Shown here in pieces: positions 47,320 through 55,913 of a DNA stretch of 64,000 nt (positions are counted from its first letter, which is position 1; each line of letters begins with the position of its first letter). The DNA is from UBA668 sp039796575 (lineage in GTDB: Bacteria > Actinomycetota > Acidimicrobiia > Acidimicrobiales > Ilumatobacteraceae): assembly GCA_039796575.1 (NCBI GenBank), contig JBDKJP010000065.1, forward strand, positions 16,529-80,528. The letters run 5' to 3'. The notes under the pieces were generated by a model that was given only the letters and a program-made list of their open reading frames with translations, was not told the DNA's origin and did no database searches. Position numbers and translations under genes: made by a program.

Positions 47320-47610
47320 TCAGTCGCGATCGCCCTGGTCGAGCACGTCGGCGCTGACCGCGAGGGCCACGGCCACTGCGGCGGCACGCTCGATGACCAC
47401 GCTGAAGTAGCGGCCTGCTGCCGCGCCGTTGTTCATGGGCGGGTCGCCGAGCGAGCGCAGCATCGCGCCCACCTCGTGCGGCACGGCGATGGGCTCGACC
47501 GCGGGCAGTTCGGGCGGCGTGCGCCACAGGTCGGGCTTGTGCTGGTGCTGGCCGCCGCGCTTGCTCTTGCGACGCTGGCCGCCGCGCGACCTCGGTGCGG
47601 GCTGGTTCAT
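47320..47610 (-). CDS. small basic protein coupled to the SNF2 helicase
   Basis: 96-aa protein with a strongly basic N-terminus (PRSRGGQRRKSKRGGQHQHKPDLW) and an amphipathic/hydrophobic C-terminal half (NNGAAAGRYFSVVIERAAAVAVALAVSADVLDQ). Its ATG shares the A of the helicase TGA (TGATG), so it is translationally coupled. Possible nucleic-acid-binding partner of the helicase; no family recognised. Confidence 0.7.
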   Translation of the reverse strand: MNQPAPRSRGGQRRKSKRGGQHQHKPDLWRTPPELPAVEPIAVPHEVGAMLRSLGDPPMNNGAAAGRYFSVVIERAAAVAVALAVSADVLDQGDRD

Positions 47611-50600
47611 CAGTCGTCCTCCCCTGCCAGCAGCTCGTCGGTGCGCAGGCCCAACGCGATGCGGAGTTGATCGGTGCTCAGGTCGGAGAGCGAGCTCGAC
47701 TTGGGCAGCACGAGGTTCGCGATGTGGCGCTTGCCCTCCACCACTTCCTCGACCCGTTCGTCGACCGTGCCGGGGCACACCAGGCGGTGCGAGATGACGG
47801 TCTTGCTCTGTCCGATGCGCCACGCACGGTCGCGGGCCTGGTCCTCGACCGCCGGGTTCCACCACCGGTCGTAGAGCACGACGTGGTTGGCGTTGGTGAG
47901 GTTCAGGCCGGTGCCGCCCGCCTTCAGCGAGAGCACCATCGCGCCGGGGCCGTCGAGCGCCTGGAAGTCGGCGACCATCTTGTCGCGCACGCCGCGGGCG
48001 AGGCTGCCGTCGTAGCAGTCGATGCGCATCCCGAACACCTGGGTGAGGTGATCGGCGAGGCGGCGGCCCCACGTGGCGAAGTGGGTGAAGATGAGGATGC
48101 GTTCGCCGGCGGCGAACACGCTCTCGCAGATCTCCTCCAACCGGGCCAGCTTGCCGGACCGGCCGGCGAGCGGCTGGCCGTCGTCGCGGTAGGCCGCGGG
48201 GTGGTTGCAGATCTGCTTCAGCGCGGTGATGGCCGCGAGCACGGCGCCCTGCTTCGCCTCGGCGCCGTCGGGGTCCTGCACCTCGACGATGAGCGAGTCG
48301 AGCACGGCCTGGTAGAGGCCGATCTGCTCGGGGGTCATGGTGCAGTGGTCGAGCTCGTCGATCTTGTCGGGCAGCTCGGCCGCCACTTCCGGCTCGGCCT
48401 TGGTGCGGCGGAACAGCAGGATGCCGTTGAGCGCGCGCAGCGCGGCTTCGCCGTCGCCCGACATCTGCGAGATGAACGTGGCGCGCGAGCCGACGAGGCC
48501 GGGGTTGGTGAAGTCGAGGATGGCCCACAGGTCGCCGAGGCCGTTCTCGATGGGCGTGCCGGTGAGGGCGATGCGGCTGCGCGCCGGGAGGCGACGCAAC
48601 TGCTGCGACGTGTCGCTCGTGGGGTTCTTGATGGCCTGCGCCTCGTCGAGCACGATGCGACCCCACTCGACCTTGGCGAGCTCGTCGACGTCGCGCACAG
48701 CGGTGGCGTAGGTGGTGATCATCACGTCGGCGAACGAGATGCTGCGCTGCAGCGCGTCGCCCTCGGACCGGTCGGGGCCGTGGTGCACCAGCACCTGCAG
48801 GCCGGGCGCGAAGCGACGGGCCTCGGACGCCCAGTTGCCGACGACGGCGGCGGGCGCCACCACGAGCGCCGGGCCGTTGCCGCGGCGCCGGGCGAGGTGG
48901 GCCAGCATCGTCGGCGTCTTGCCGAGGCCCATGTCGAGCGCGAGGCATCCACCCAGCTCGGCGGCGTCGAGGAAGCCGAGCCAGCCGAGCGCCTCGGCCT
49001 GGTAGGTGCGCAGCTCGCCGGCGAACCCGTCGGGGCGCAGCACAGGCTCGGCCGACGCGTCGCCGGCCTTGCGGAGGATGTCGGCGGCCCAGCTGTTGCC
49101 GTGCACCACCGTGCCGCCGGCGAGGCCGGAGCCGTCGAGGCCGATGCTGGCGCGCAGGATCTCGGCACCGGTCATGGTGGTGACGTCGGCGCGCTCCTCG
49201 AGCGCGGCGGCCGCCTTCTCGAGGTCGGCGCGGTCGACCTCGACCCACTTGCCGTTGGCCTGCACCAGCGGGCGGGCCTGGCGGGCGAGGTGCTTCACCT
49301 CGGCCATGGTGAGCTCGAGGTCGTCGAACAGCACGGTCCAGGCGACGTTGGCCAACTGGTGTGCGCCCACCACCGAACCGGCGGGGGTGTCGGCGAACAG
49401 ACGCAGCGACGGCTTGGCCTTGCGTCGCGACATCGCGGGCACGCGCACGTCGAAGCCGGCGGCGGAGAGCGTGGGGCCGAGCGTGGTCATGAAGTCCCAC
49501 GCCTCGTCCTGGCTGAGCGCCACCTGGCCGCGGCGGCGGATGCCGGCGCGGTCGAGTGCGGGGAACAACCGGCCGAGGCGCAGCCATTCGTTGTGCAGCG
49601 TGCTGTTGCTGCCCTCGGTGCGCAGCGCGACGTCGATGGGGATGAGGCGGCCCTTGCCGGCCGGCGCCTTCACCGACACCACCCACACGCCGCCGGTCTC
49701 GGGCGGGTCGAGCTCGACGACGAGCTTCTTGCGGTTGGTGGCGGTGACGCTGCGGGTCCATTGCTCGAGGCGACGGGCCGTGTCGCTGGCGAGGTTCGCG
49801 TTGGCGCGGAACGGCTGGCCGTCCATGCGCGAGATGACGGTGTCGTTGAGGTCGGTGGGCGTGTTCGCGTTCGGCGGCTGCGCGGGCAGCTCCATGCGTT
49901 CGATGCTCTCGCCGACGATGGTCTCGACCACGGCGGCCACGACCGCGGTGGTGATGGACCGGCCGTCGCCGCCGCCGAGCGCCGCCACGGTGGCGGGCAT
50001 GGCCGACACGAGCACGTCGACCGCCGGGCTGTCGGTGAGCGCCGGCACCCAGCGCACGGCGGCCTCGACCGGGCCGTTGCCCTCGGGTCGCTTCACGATC
50101 TTCAGGGTGGGCACCACGCTGCCGCGCACCACGAGGCGCACGCCTTCGAGCGCGGCGTGGCCGAGCCAGTTGACGCTGTCGCCGACGCCGTCGATGACCT
50201 GGCCGCCGCCGACGGCGACCAGCCAACCGAGCGCGTCCTTCATGCTGATGCTGAGCGCGTCGGCCCGTGCACCGTCGGACAGCGGCACACCCTTGTGGAC
50301 CTGCCAGCCGTGGGGCGGACCGCCCACCTTCTCGAGCCGGTTGGCGAGCTCGTCGTGCGACTCGGGCGGCACGCCGCGGCCGCCGGCCCACACGACCAGC
50401 TGGCCCATGTGCCACGTGGCCTGGAGCGCCACCTCGCCGGGCTCGATCTCCTCGAACGCGAGGTCGTCGAACTCGGTCGACGCCGCGGCGACGGGGGTCG
50501 GCTCGGGGGCGAGGAACGTGGACGTCGGCGGTTCGGGCAGCAGCAGGGCCGCAGTGTCGAGCAGCCGCTGCAACGTGTCGACGAAGTCGGCCACCACCTG

Positions 50601-50783
50601 GTCGCGCTCGGCGCCACCGAGGCGGCGCACGCTGGCGACGTCGTCCTCGGCGTCGACGATCAGCCGCTCGAGCAGCACCAGGGAGGCGCGCTCGTCGGTG
50701 TGGAAGACGGCGAGGTCGGCCTCGGAGGCGCGACCGTCCGCGATCGACCAGATCGCCGATTCGAGTTCACGTGTGGGGACCAT
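47610..50783 (-). CDS. SNF2-family DNA helicase/translocase with SNF2-associated N-terminal region
   Basis: 1057-aa SF2 ATPase. A long N-terminal region (about 1-560, bacterial SNF2_helicase_assoc/DUF3670-like, with ALSQDEAWDFMTTLGP) precedes a SNF2 N-lobe with Walker A DMGLGKT near 615-621, DEAQAIKNP near 711 and LTGTPIENGLGDLW. The helicase C-lobe has ILIFTHFATWG, LSLKAGGTGLNLTNANHV and DRAWRIGQSKTV. Predicted to translocate on duplex DNA and remodel protein-DNA complexes or act in repair. Followed by a coupled 96-aa basic ORF. Confidence 0.92.
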   Translation of the reverse strand: MVPTRELESAIWSIADGRASEADLAVFHTDERASLVLLERLIVDAEDDVASVRRLGGAERDQVVADFVDTLQRLLDTAALLLPEPPTSTFLAPEPTPVAAASTEFDDLAFEEIEPGEVALQATWHMGQLVVWAGGRGVPPESHDELANRLEKVGGPPHGWQVHKGVPLSDGARADALSISMKDALGWLVAVGGGQVIDGVGDSVNWLGHAALEGVRLVVRGSVVPTLKIVKRPEGNGPVEAAVRWVPALTDSPAVDVLVSAMPATVAALGGGDGRSITTAVVAAVVETIVGESIERMELPAQPPNANTPTDLNDTVISRMDGQPFRANANLASDTARRLEQWTRSVTATNRKKLVVELDPPETGGVWVVSVKAPAGKGRLIPIDVALRTEGSNSTLHNEWLRLGRLFPALDRAGIRRRGQVALSQDEAWDFMTTLGPTLSAAGFDVRVPAMSRRKAKPSLRLFADTPAGSVVGAHQLANVAWTVLFDDLELTMAEVKHLARQARPLVQANGKWVEVDRADLEKAAAALEERADVTTMTGAEILRASIGLDGSGLAGGTVVHGNSWAADILRKAGDASAEPVLRPDGFAGELRTYQAEALGWLGFLDAAELGGCLALDMGLGKTPTMLAHLARRRGNGPALVVAPAAVVGNWASEARRFAPGLQVLVHHGPDRSEGDALQRSISFADVMITTYATAVRDVDELAKVEWGRIVLDEAQAIKNPTSDTSQQLRRLPARSRIALTGTPIENGLGDLWAILDFTNPGLVGSRATFISQMSGDGEAALRALNGILLFRRTKAEPEVAAELPDKIDELDHCTMTPEQIGLYQAVLDSLIVEVQDPDGAEAKQGAVLAAITALKQICNHPAAYRDDGQPLAGRSGKLARLEEICESVFAAGERILIFTHFATWGRRLADHLTQVFGMRIDCYDGSLARGVRDKMVADFQALDGPGAMVLSLKAGGTGLNLTNANHVVLYDRWWNPAVEDQARDRAWRIGQSKTVISHRLVCPGTVDERVEEVVEGKRHIANLVLPKSSSLSDLSTDQLRIALGLRTDELLAGEDD

Positions 50784-51042
50784 TCACATCCGTCCTGTGC
50801 CGCGGGTGGGCACGTCGACGCGGGAGGTGCAGCGGGCGTGGAGCCGCACCGGATTGGGGCCGATGGCATCGGCAGCGTTCGACCCGGAGGAGAACGCACG
50901 GGTGATGCGAGGGTTCGCATCCGCGGGACGCCGACCCGCGAACCATCACCCTACCGCACCCCGCCACCCACACCGCACCGGAGCCCCCACCCGTTCGCGC
51001 CGCCGGCCCGCGAACTCAAGGTCGCGCGCTGGCCCCGCGAAC
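50784..51042. other. 259-nt intergenic region with tandem hairpins
   Basis: Between the alcohol dehydrogenase stop and the helicase start (both minus). Holds an extended palindrome at 50901-50950 (GGTGAT...GGTTCGC / GCGAACC...ATCACC) and CCCGCGAAC-based units at 50935, 51007 and 51034. No supported gene. Confidence 0.6.
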
Positions 51043-51056
51043 TTACGTTCGCGGGG
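51007..51056 (-). repeat. 27-nt direct repeat forming hairpins across the dehydrogenase stop
   Basis: CCCGCGAACTyAmGkTCGCG occurs at 51007 and 51034 (27-nt period). The second copy forms a perfect 10-bp stem CCCCGCGAAC/GTTCGCGGGG (51033-51042 / 51047-51056) whose 4-nt loop contains the TAA stop of the dehydrogenase gene. Confidence 0.65.
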
Positions 51057-52077
51057 TGAGGACGGTGACGCCGGGGGAGGTGAAGTGGCCCATCGCGGGG
51101 AGGGCCGTCGGCACGTCGGCCAGGGTGAGGCGCTGGGTGATCATCGCGGCCGGGTCGAGGAGGCCGGCCTGCATGAGCTCGAACACCTGGGCGAAGCGTG
51201 ACGCGGACAGGCCGTGCACGCCGAGCACCTCGAGCTCGTCGCGGATGACGCGCGACACGGGGAAGTCGGCGGTGGGTGCCGGGAACAGCCCGATCTGCAC
51301 GTGGCGGCCGAGGGCGCGCAGGCCGAGCACCGAGTTGGCCGCGGTGGCGGCATGGCCGAGGCAGTCGACCGACACGTGGGCGCCGCCGGTGCGGGCGTGC
51401 ACCTCGGCGGGCACGTCGGCCAGGTCGCGGGCGTCGATGAGCACGTCGGCACCGAGCGCACCGGCGAGGGCGAGCGCGTCGGGTGCGATGTCGACGGCCA
51501 CCACCTGCGCGCCGAGGGCGCGGCCGATGGCCACCGCGGCGAGGCCCACCCCGCCGCAGCCGTGCACGGCCAGCACCTCGCCGGCGGCGAGGCGGCCGCG
51601 CTCGACCACCCCGCGGTACGCGGTGGACACGCGGCACCCCACGAGCGCGGCGGCTTCGTCGGTGATGCCCTCGGGCACGTTCACCGCGTTGACGTCGGCG
51701 AAGGGCACGGTGGTGTAGCCGGCGAACGCACCCCAGCGGGTGAAGCCGGGCTGCTCCTGTCGACGGCACACCTGGTGCTGGCCCAGGCGGCACGGCTCGC
51801 ACTCGCCGCAGCCGTTGACGAACGGGGCCACCACACGGTCGCCGATGCGCAGCCGCTGCACGTCGCTGCCGACAGCCACGACGCGGCCCACGAACTCATG
51901 GCCGCCGACGTGCGGGCAGACGATGTCGGGGTCGGTGCCGTGCCAGCCGTGGTAGTCGCTGCGGCACAGCCCGACCGTCAGCACCTCGACCACCACGTCG
52001 CGGGGCGCCGGGGTGGGGTCGGGTACGTCGACCACCGCGATGGGGCCACGGAACTGTTCGTAGACAGCAGCTTTCAT
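51043..52077 (-). CDS. zinc-dependent alcohol dehydrogenase (MDR superfamily)
   Basis: 344-aa medium-chain dehydrogenase. Catalytic zinc site: C(LCRSDYHGW), GGHEFVGRV and C after VGCRVS. Structural zinc: GCGECEPCRLGQHQVC (four Cys). NAD(P)-binding loop HGCGGVGLAAV, with an acidic end VAVDIAPD that favours NAD. Substrate unknown. The ATG follows AGGA. A hairpin straddles the stop codon. Confidence 0.9.
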   Translation of the reverse strand: MKAAVYEQFRGPIAVVDVPDPTPAPRDVVVEVLTVGLCRSDYHGWHGTDPDIVCPHVGGHEFVGRVVAVGSDVQRLRIGDRVVAPFVNGCGECEPCRLGQHQVCRRQEQPGFTRWGAFAGYTTVPFADVNAVNVPEGITDEAAALVGCRVSTAYRGVVERGRLAAGEVLAVHGCGGVGLAAVAIGRALGAQVVAVDIAPDALALAGALGADVLIDARDLADVPAEVHARTGGAHVSVDCLGHAATAANSVLGLRALGRHVQIGLFPAPTADFPVSRVIRDELEVLGVHGLSASRFAQVFELMQAGLLDPAAMITQRLTLADVPTALPAMGHFTSPGVTVLTPRT

Positions 52078-52146
52078 CGGTCACGTCCTGCTCGGCTCAC
52101 GGCGACGATGCTGGCACAGCCGCGACGCGGACGAACGGTGCGCTGC

Positions 52147-52563
52147 TCAGCTGGAGCGGCTGATGCCGGCCTTCTTCAGCACGGCGGGCTCCACACCGAC
52201 GGCGCGCCATGCGGCGTAGGTGATGCCCTTGCGCTGGCTGTAGGAACTGGCGACCTTGGTGAACCCGGCCTCGAGCGACTTCGGGTCGACCTTGGTCTGC
52301 ATGGTGGCGAGTTCACGCTCGAGATCGAAGCGTTCCTGGATGAGTTCCAGTTCGCGCACGGCGTTGACACCCGACAGTTCGGACTCGATCGCCTTGATGC
52401 GACGCGCCACCGATTCAGGTGTGCGCTTTCGCCCGGGCTTGCCCTTGCTGTTGCGAAGTGCTTCGAGGTACTCGCGCACCACTCGGCCTTCGACACGGCC
52501 CTCGGCCATCGCGGCCTTGTGCTGATCGGTGATGGAGTTCTTGGGGCCACGCTTTGCTGCCAT
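52147..52563 (-). CDS. conserved small basic protein of unknown function
   Basis: 138-aa protein, Lys/Arg-rich (MAAKRGPKNSITDQHKAAM; GKPGRKRTPESVARRIKAIESEL), predicted helical with a possible coiled coil (about 60-105). The C-terminal motif RKGITYAAWRAVGVEPAVLKKAGI recurs in actinobacterial proteins. A nucleoid- or RNA-binding role is plausible but unproven. ATG 52563 has TAAGAT 7 nt upstream. Confidence 0.75.
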   Translation of the reverse strand: MAAKRGPKNSITDQHKAAMAEGRVEGRVVREYLEALRNSKGKPGRKRTPESVARRIKAIESELSGVNAVRELELIQERFDLERELATMQTKVDPKSLEAGFTKVASSYSQRKGITYAAWRAVGVEPAVLKKAGISRSS

Positions 52564-52570
52564 GGCCGCG

Positions 52571-52576
52571 ATCTTA
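52571..52576 (-). promoter_or_regulatory. putative -10 (TAAGAT)
   Basis: Minus-strand TAAGAT ends 7 nt before ATG 52563 in a locally AT-richer stretch; leaderless layout. Confidence 0.5.
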
Positions 52577-52645
52577 GACCCAACTATGGACTGTTTTCCT
52601 AGAAGCAGGTAAGAAAAATCCGACGAAGCCGAACGGTCCGTCAAC

Positions 52646-54037
52646 TTAGCCGGATCGACCACGTCGCGTCGGCCACAACGGCGTCACGAATTCGACCGTC
52701 GTGCCCCCTGACCTGGTGGTTCCATGGATCGAGAACGTGCCGCCAATGCTCTCCACCATCGCTCGCGACATCAACAGCCCCACGTGTCCGGCCGCGAGTG
52801 CCCTTGTGAGATCGTCGTCGCGCGCCCCGACTCCATTGTCGGTGATCGTTCCCACCACCTGCTCGCCCTCGGTGCACAACGTCACCGTCACCTCGGTCGC
52901 GCGGGCGTGGCGGACGACGTTGCGCACTGCTTCGGTCAACACACGAGTGGCCACGGTGCGCAGTTCTTCATCGGCCACTTCGTCGATGGTGGTCTCGATC
53001 CGGACGCCGGTCTCGCGCAGGGCCGACAGTTCCACTTCCAGCGCGGCGGTGATCGACTCGCGCTGCACCGGCGGCGAGGTCAATTCACCGAGACAGGTGC
53101 GGAGTTGGTCGATCGCCATCCGCACCAGATCGGCCGACCGTTGTGCGGTATCGGCGTCGACGGGGCGTTTCTCCGACGGCGAGATCGCCCACATCGCCGA
53201 CACGAGCACCTGCACCACGTCGTCGTGCAGGCGGCGAGCGAGGTCGCGCCGTTCGGACACACGGCTGCGCACCAGTTCGCGCGCCATGACGTCGAGCGCA
53301 TCTCGGGCGGTGCGCAGTTCGGTGACCTCCACGCCGACCGCCTGCACCAGGTCGCCACCGTCGACGTCGGCGCCGGGCAGCCGGCGGTTCGACCACTGGA
53401 TCCAGCGCGGGCCGTGCTCGCCGGGCAGCGGGCCGAGCACCGTGCAGGTCGTGTCGCCACGAAGGGTACGCACGATGTCGACCAACAGTTCCTCCATTGC
53501 CTCGACGCTGTCGTGTCCGTGCGCCGCCGCGAGGTCGATCCAACGATGATCGCGTGCAGCACCCGCGGTGGTCCCGAGGTGCGCCGCATACGCCTCGTTG
53601 CACCAGACGATGGTGCCGTCGACGCGGTACCTCGCCGCCATCGCCGGCTGCATGTCGAAGATGTCGCGCAGGAGCTGTGCGTCGGCGTCGGCGTCACCAG
53701 AGGGACGACTCGGCTCCGAGGTCGACGTCGCGAATGGCAACTCGAGGCCGAACACCTCGAGCACGTCGCCCGCATCGTCGACGCGGGCCGCGAGACGCGA
53801 CCGAACACGGCCCTGACGCCCGGGGTGCACCGCCTCGAAGGTGGCCCACCCCCGAGCAGGGAAGGGACGCAGCGAGCGCAACTGTGCATCCGTGACGACC
53901 GCGCCGTCGCCGAGGCCGAGGACGGCGGCGCAATTGGCCGAGGCGCGGACGCGACCGGTTGGCAGGTGGAGGCTCCACCACGCCGCGCCCAATTCGAGCA
54001 GAGACCCGGCCAGGCCCTCGGGGTCGATCTCGTTCAT
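52646..54037 (-). CDS. NarX-type sensor histidine kinase with PAS domains
   Basis: 463-aa cytoplasmic kinase with no TM helix. Two PAS-like regions (about 8-90, and 105-235 with DMQPAMAARYRVDGTIVWCNEAYAAHLG), HisKA_3 DHp with His271 in RRLHDDVVQVLVSAM, and a HATPase with TEAVRNVVRHARATEVTV and DNGVGA. Divergent from, and presumably cognate to, the LuxR-type regulator at 54096. ATG 54037 has CAAGAT 7 nt upstream; ATG 54046 is an alternative. Confidence 0.88.
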   Translation of the reverse strand: MNEIDPEGLAGSLLELGAAWWSLHLPTGRVRASANCAAVLGLGDGAVVTDAQLRSLRPFPARGWATFEAVHPGRQGRVRSRLAARVDDAGDVLEVFGLELPFATSTSEPSRPSGDADADAQLLRDIFDMQPAMAARYRVDGTIVWCNEAYAAHLGTTAGAARDHRWIDLAAAHGHDSVEAMEELLVDIVRTLRGDTTCTVLGPLPGEHGPRWIQWSNRRLPGADVDGGDLVQAVGVEVTELRTARDALDVMARELVRSRVSERRDLARRLHDDVVQVLVSAMWAISPSEKRPVDADTAQRSADLVRMAIDQLRTCLGELTSPPVQRESITAALEVELSALRETGVRIETTIDEVADEELRTVATRVLTEAVRNVVRHARATEVTVTLCTEGEQVVGTITDNGVGARDDDLTRALAAGHVGLLMSRAMVESIGGTFSIHGTTRSGGTTVEFVTPLWPTRRGRSG

Positions 54038-54095
54038 GCCGATCATCTTGCCAAGTACGCCGACGCCACGGTGACGTGACACACTTCGGATCGAC

Positions 54096-54737
54096 ATGGA
54101 CACTTCCACCTCCGCCTCCACCGATGGTTCGGTGTCCATCGTCATCGTCGACGACCACCCGCTGGTGCGCGAAGGGCTCGGCCGCGTCATGGCCGACGAC
54201 CCGACGTTCCGTGTGGTCGGCGAGGCCGACTCGGTGGAAGCGGCGTTGGCCCTGCCGGTCGACCACGCCGACGTGGTGACGCTCGACCTGTCACTCCCGG
54301 GGGTTGGCGGCATCGACGGCATCGCACTGCTCGGCGAGCGTTGGCCCACCGCCGGCATCCTGGTGCTCACGGTGCACCGCGAGGACACGCATGCGGCCAG
54401 TTGTGCGCAGCGTGGTGCGGCCGGCTTCCTGTCGAAGGACGCGTCGCCGCAGGAGATCCGTGCGGCGGTGACCGCCATCGCGAACGGCGGGCAGTACTAC
54501 TCGACGACGGCGCTCGCCGCCATCCTCGGAGGGCGCGAGGAGGTGCGGCTCTCGGCGCGCGAACTCGAGGTGCTGCACGCGTTGGCCGCCGGGCAGCGCA
54601 TCACCGACATCGCTGCGCAGTTGGGTGTGAGCGTGAAGACCGCGAGCACGCACAAGATGCGTCTGCAGCGAAAGCTCGGTGCGAACAACACCGCGCAGAT
54701 CGTGGTGATGGCCCGAAATCGCGGCCTCCTTTCCTGA
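54096..54737 (+). CDS. NarL/FixJ-family response regulator
   Basis: 213-aa regulator: receiver domain with VDDH (19-21), phospho-acceptor Asp64 (TLDLSLPGVGG) and SKDASPQEI, and a C-terminal LuxR helix-turn-helix (LSARELEVLHALAAGQRITDIAAQLGVSVKTASTHKMRLQRKLG). Paired with the divergent kinase; the 58 nt between the starts would carry both promoters. Targets unknown. Confidence 0.92.
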   Translation: MDTSTSASTDGSVSIVIVDDHPLVREGLGRVMADDPTFRVVGEADSVEAALALPVDHADVVTLDLSLPGVGGIDGIALLGERWPTAGILVLTVHREDTHAASCAQRGAAGFLSKDASPQEIRAAVTAIANGGQYYSTTALAAILGGREEVRLSARELEVLHALAAGQRITDIAAQLGVSVKTASTHKMRLQRKLGANNTAQIVVMARNRGLLS

Positions 54738-54839
54738 ATCGATTTCATTCATTCGCGTGCGCAGCATCGACTACGGTGGCGCCAATCGACACGGACGTCG
54801 GTGATGGGGGGGGTGCAGCGAAATGGTGAAGTCGGCCGC

Positions 54840-55145
54840 ATGAGCCAGCAGGGTGCCGAGGGCCAGTCGTCGTTCTGGTCACGCACGCTCGACGCCGCCC
54901 GCCTGCACCGCGGCTGGATGTTGGTGCCCCGCCACTACACGCGTGCCACCGCGGCGCAGATCGCCACCGACATCACCCGGGCGGCACACCGCGATCCGGC
55001 GAAGCTGCGCGTGAAGGGCATCCGTCCGGGCGAACGCTGGGACGCGCGTTGGACACCCGCCGACTCGGGCGCTCCGGGTGATCACGTGGTGTGGATCCGC
55101 CTCGCGGCCACCGACACGGCGGAGCACATCGCGTTCGACGGATGA
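54840..55145 (+). CDS. small conserved hypothetical protein
   Basis: About 101 aa (SQQGAEGQSSFWSRTLDAARLHRGWMLVPRHYTRATAAQIATDITRAAHRDP...), mixed charge, with no TM and no motif recognised. In-frame GTG 54801 or ATG 54804 would add 12-13 residues across a G8 run; TACGGT at 54772-54777 is the likely -10, so the message has a leader of roughly 20-55 nt. Confidence 0.55.
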   Translation: MSQQGAEGQSSFWSRTLDAARLHRGWMLVPRHYTRATAAQIATDITRAAHRDPAKLRVKGIRPGERWDARWTPADSGAPGDHVVWIRLAATDTAEHIAFDG

Positions 55146-55181
55146 CGCCGCGCGGGCGGCTGCGCGCACCAACATGGTGCC

Positions 55182-55913
55182 GTGAGCCTCCGCCGCCGCT
55201 TCCCGACGTCCGCCCGAGTGTGCGCAGTGGCGGCGTGGTGCGTGGTCCTGGCCGCGTGCGGCACCACGTCCACCCTGCCCGACGGCACGCTGCCGCCGTT
55301 GCAGTCGGGCCCGTTCGTGCCGCCGAGCACGGTGGTGCCGCCCTCCACGGTGGCGGGCAAGACCACGACGACCACGCTGGCCACCGGTGCGCTCTCCACC
55401 ACGTCGGTGGCGGCAGCGGGCACGTCGTGGGGTGGGTGGCCGTACTACGAGGTGCCGCAGTTGGGCACCGAGTCGGTGCGTGGCACGGGTTGCGGCAGCA
55501 CCGGCGGGTTGGGCGAGACGCTGCCCGACGGCGTGTGGAACGTGCTCATCGGTGACGGCACCGGTGGCGACGAGTTCTGGACGGCGTCGCGGCTCACCGT
55601 CGACGTGCGGTGCGTGTACTCCGGCGTCGGCGGTCAGCAGCTGTGGACCGCGGCGTGCACGGCCGACCCGACGAGCGACAGCTGCCAGCAGCAGTCGGCC
55701 GACTGGTACGTGGTGAACGCGAACGGTCGGCTGCGCACGATGCCGGTGTCGTCGGGCGTGCAGTACGGGGTGGGAGCGCTGGGCGCGTCGCCGTGCGCGT
55801 CGGCGAACGCCGATCGCAACACGGGTGATGCGCCGTGGCGGTACATGGACAGCTGGATCACCGTCGACGGTGGTCAGGTCACCGCGGTCGTGACCGCTTG
55901 TCCGGCCGGCTGA
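55182..55913 (+). CDS. secreted lipoprotein of unknown function
   Basis: 243-aa lipoprotein: RRR start, hydrophobic segment, lipobox VLAAC with Cys near residue 26, then a Thr/Pro/Val linker (VVPPSTVAGKTTTTT) and a Gly/Trp-rich domain with six or more Cys (for example VRCVYSG, AACTADPTSDSC, ASPCASANADRN), probably disulfide-bonded. GTG 55182 has CAACAT 6 nt upstream. The end overlaps the convergent LLM gene by 40 nt. Confidence 0.72.
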   Translation: MSLRRRFPTSARVCAVAAWCVVLAACGTTSTLPDGTLPPLQSGPFVPPSTVVPPSTVAGKTTTTTLATGALSTTSVAAAGTSWGGWPYYEVPQLGTESVRGTGCGSTGGLGETLPDGVWNVLIGDGTGGDEFWTASRLTVDVRCVYSGVGGQQLWTAACTADPTSDSCQQQSADWYVVNANGRLRTMPVSSGVQYGVGALGASPCASANADRNTGDAPWRYMDSWITVDGGQVTAVVTACPAG

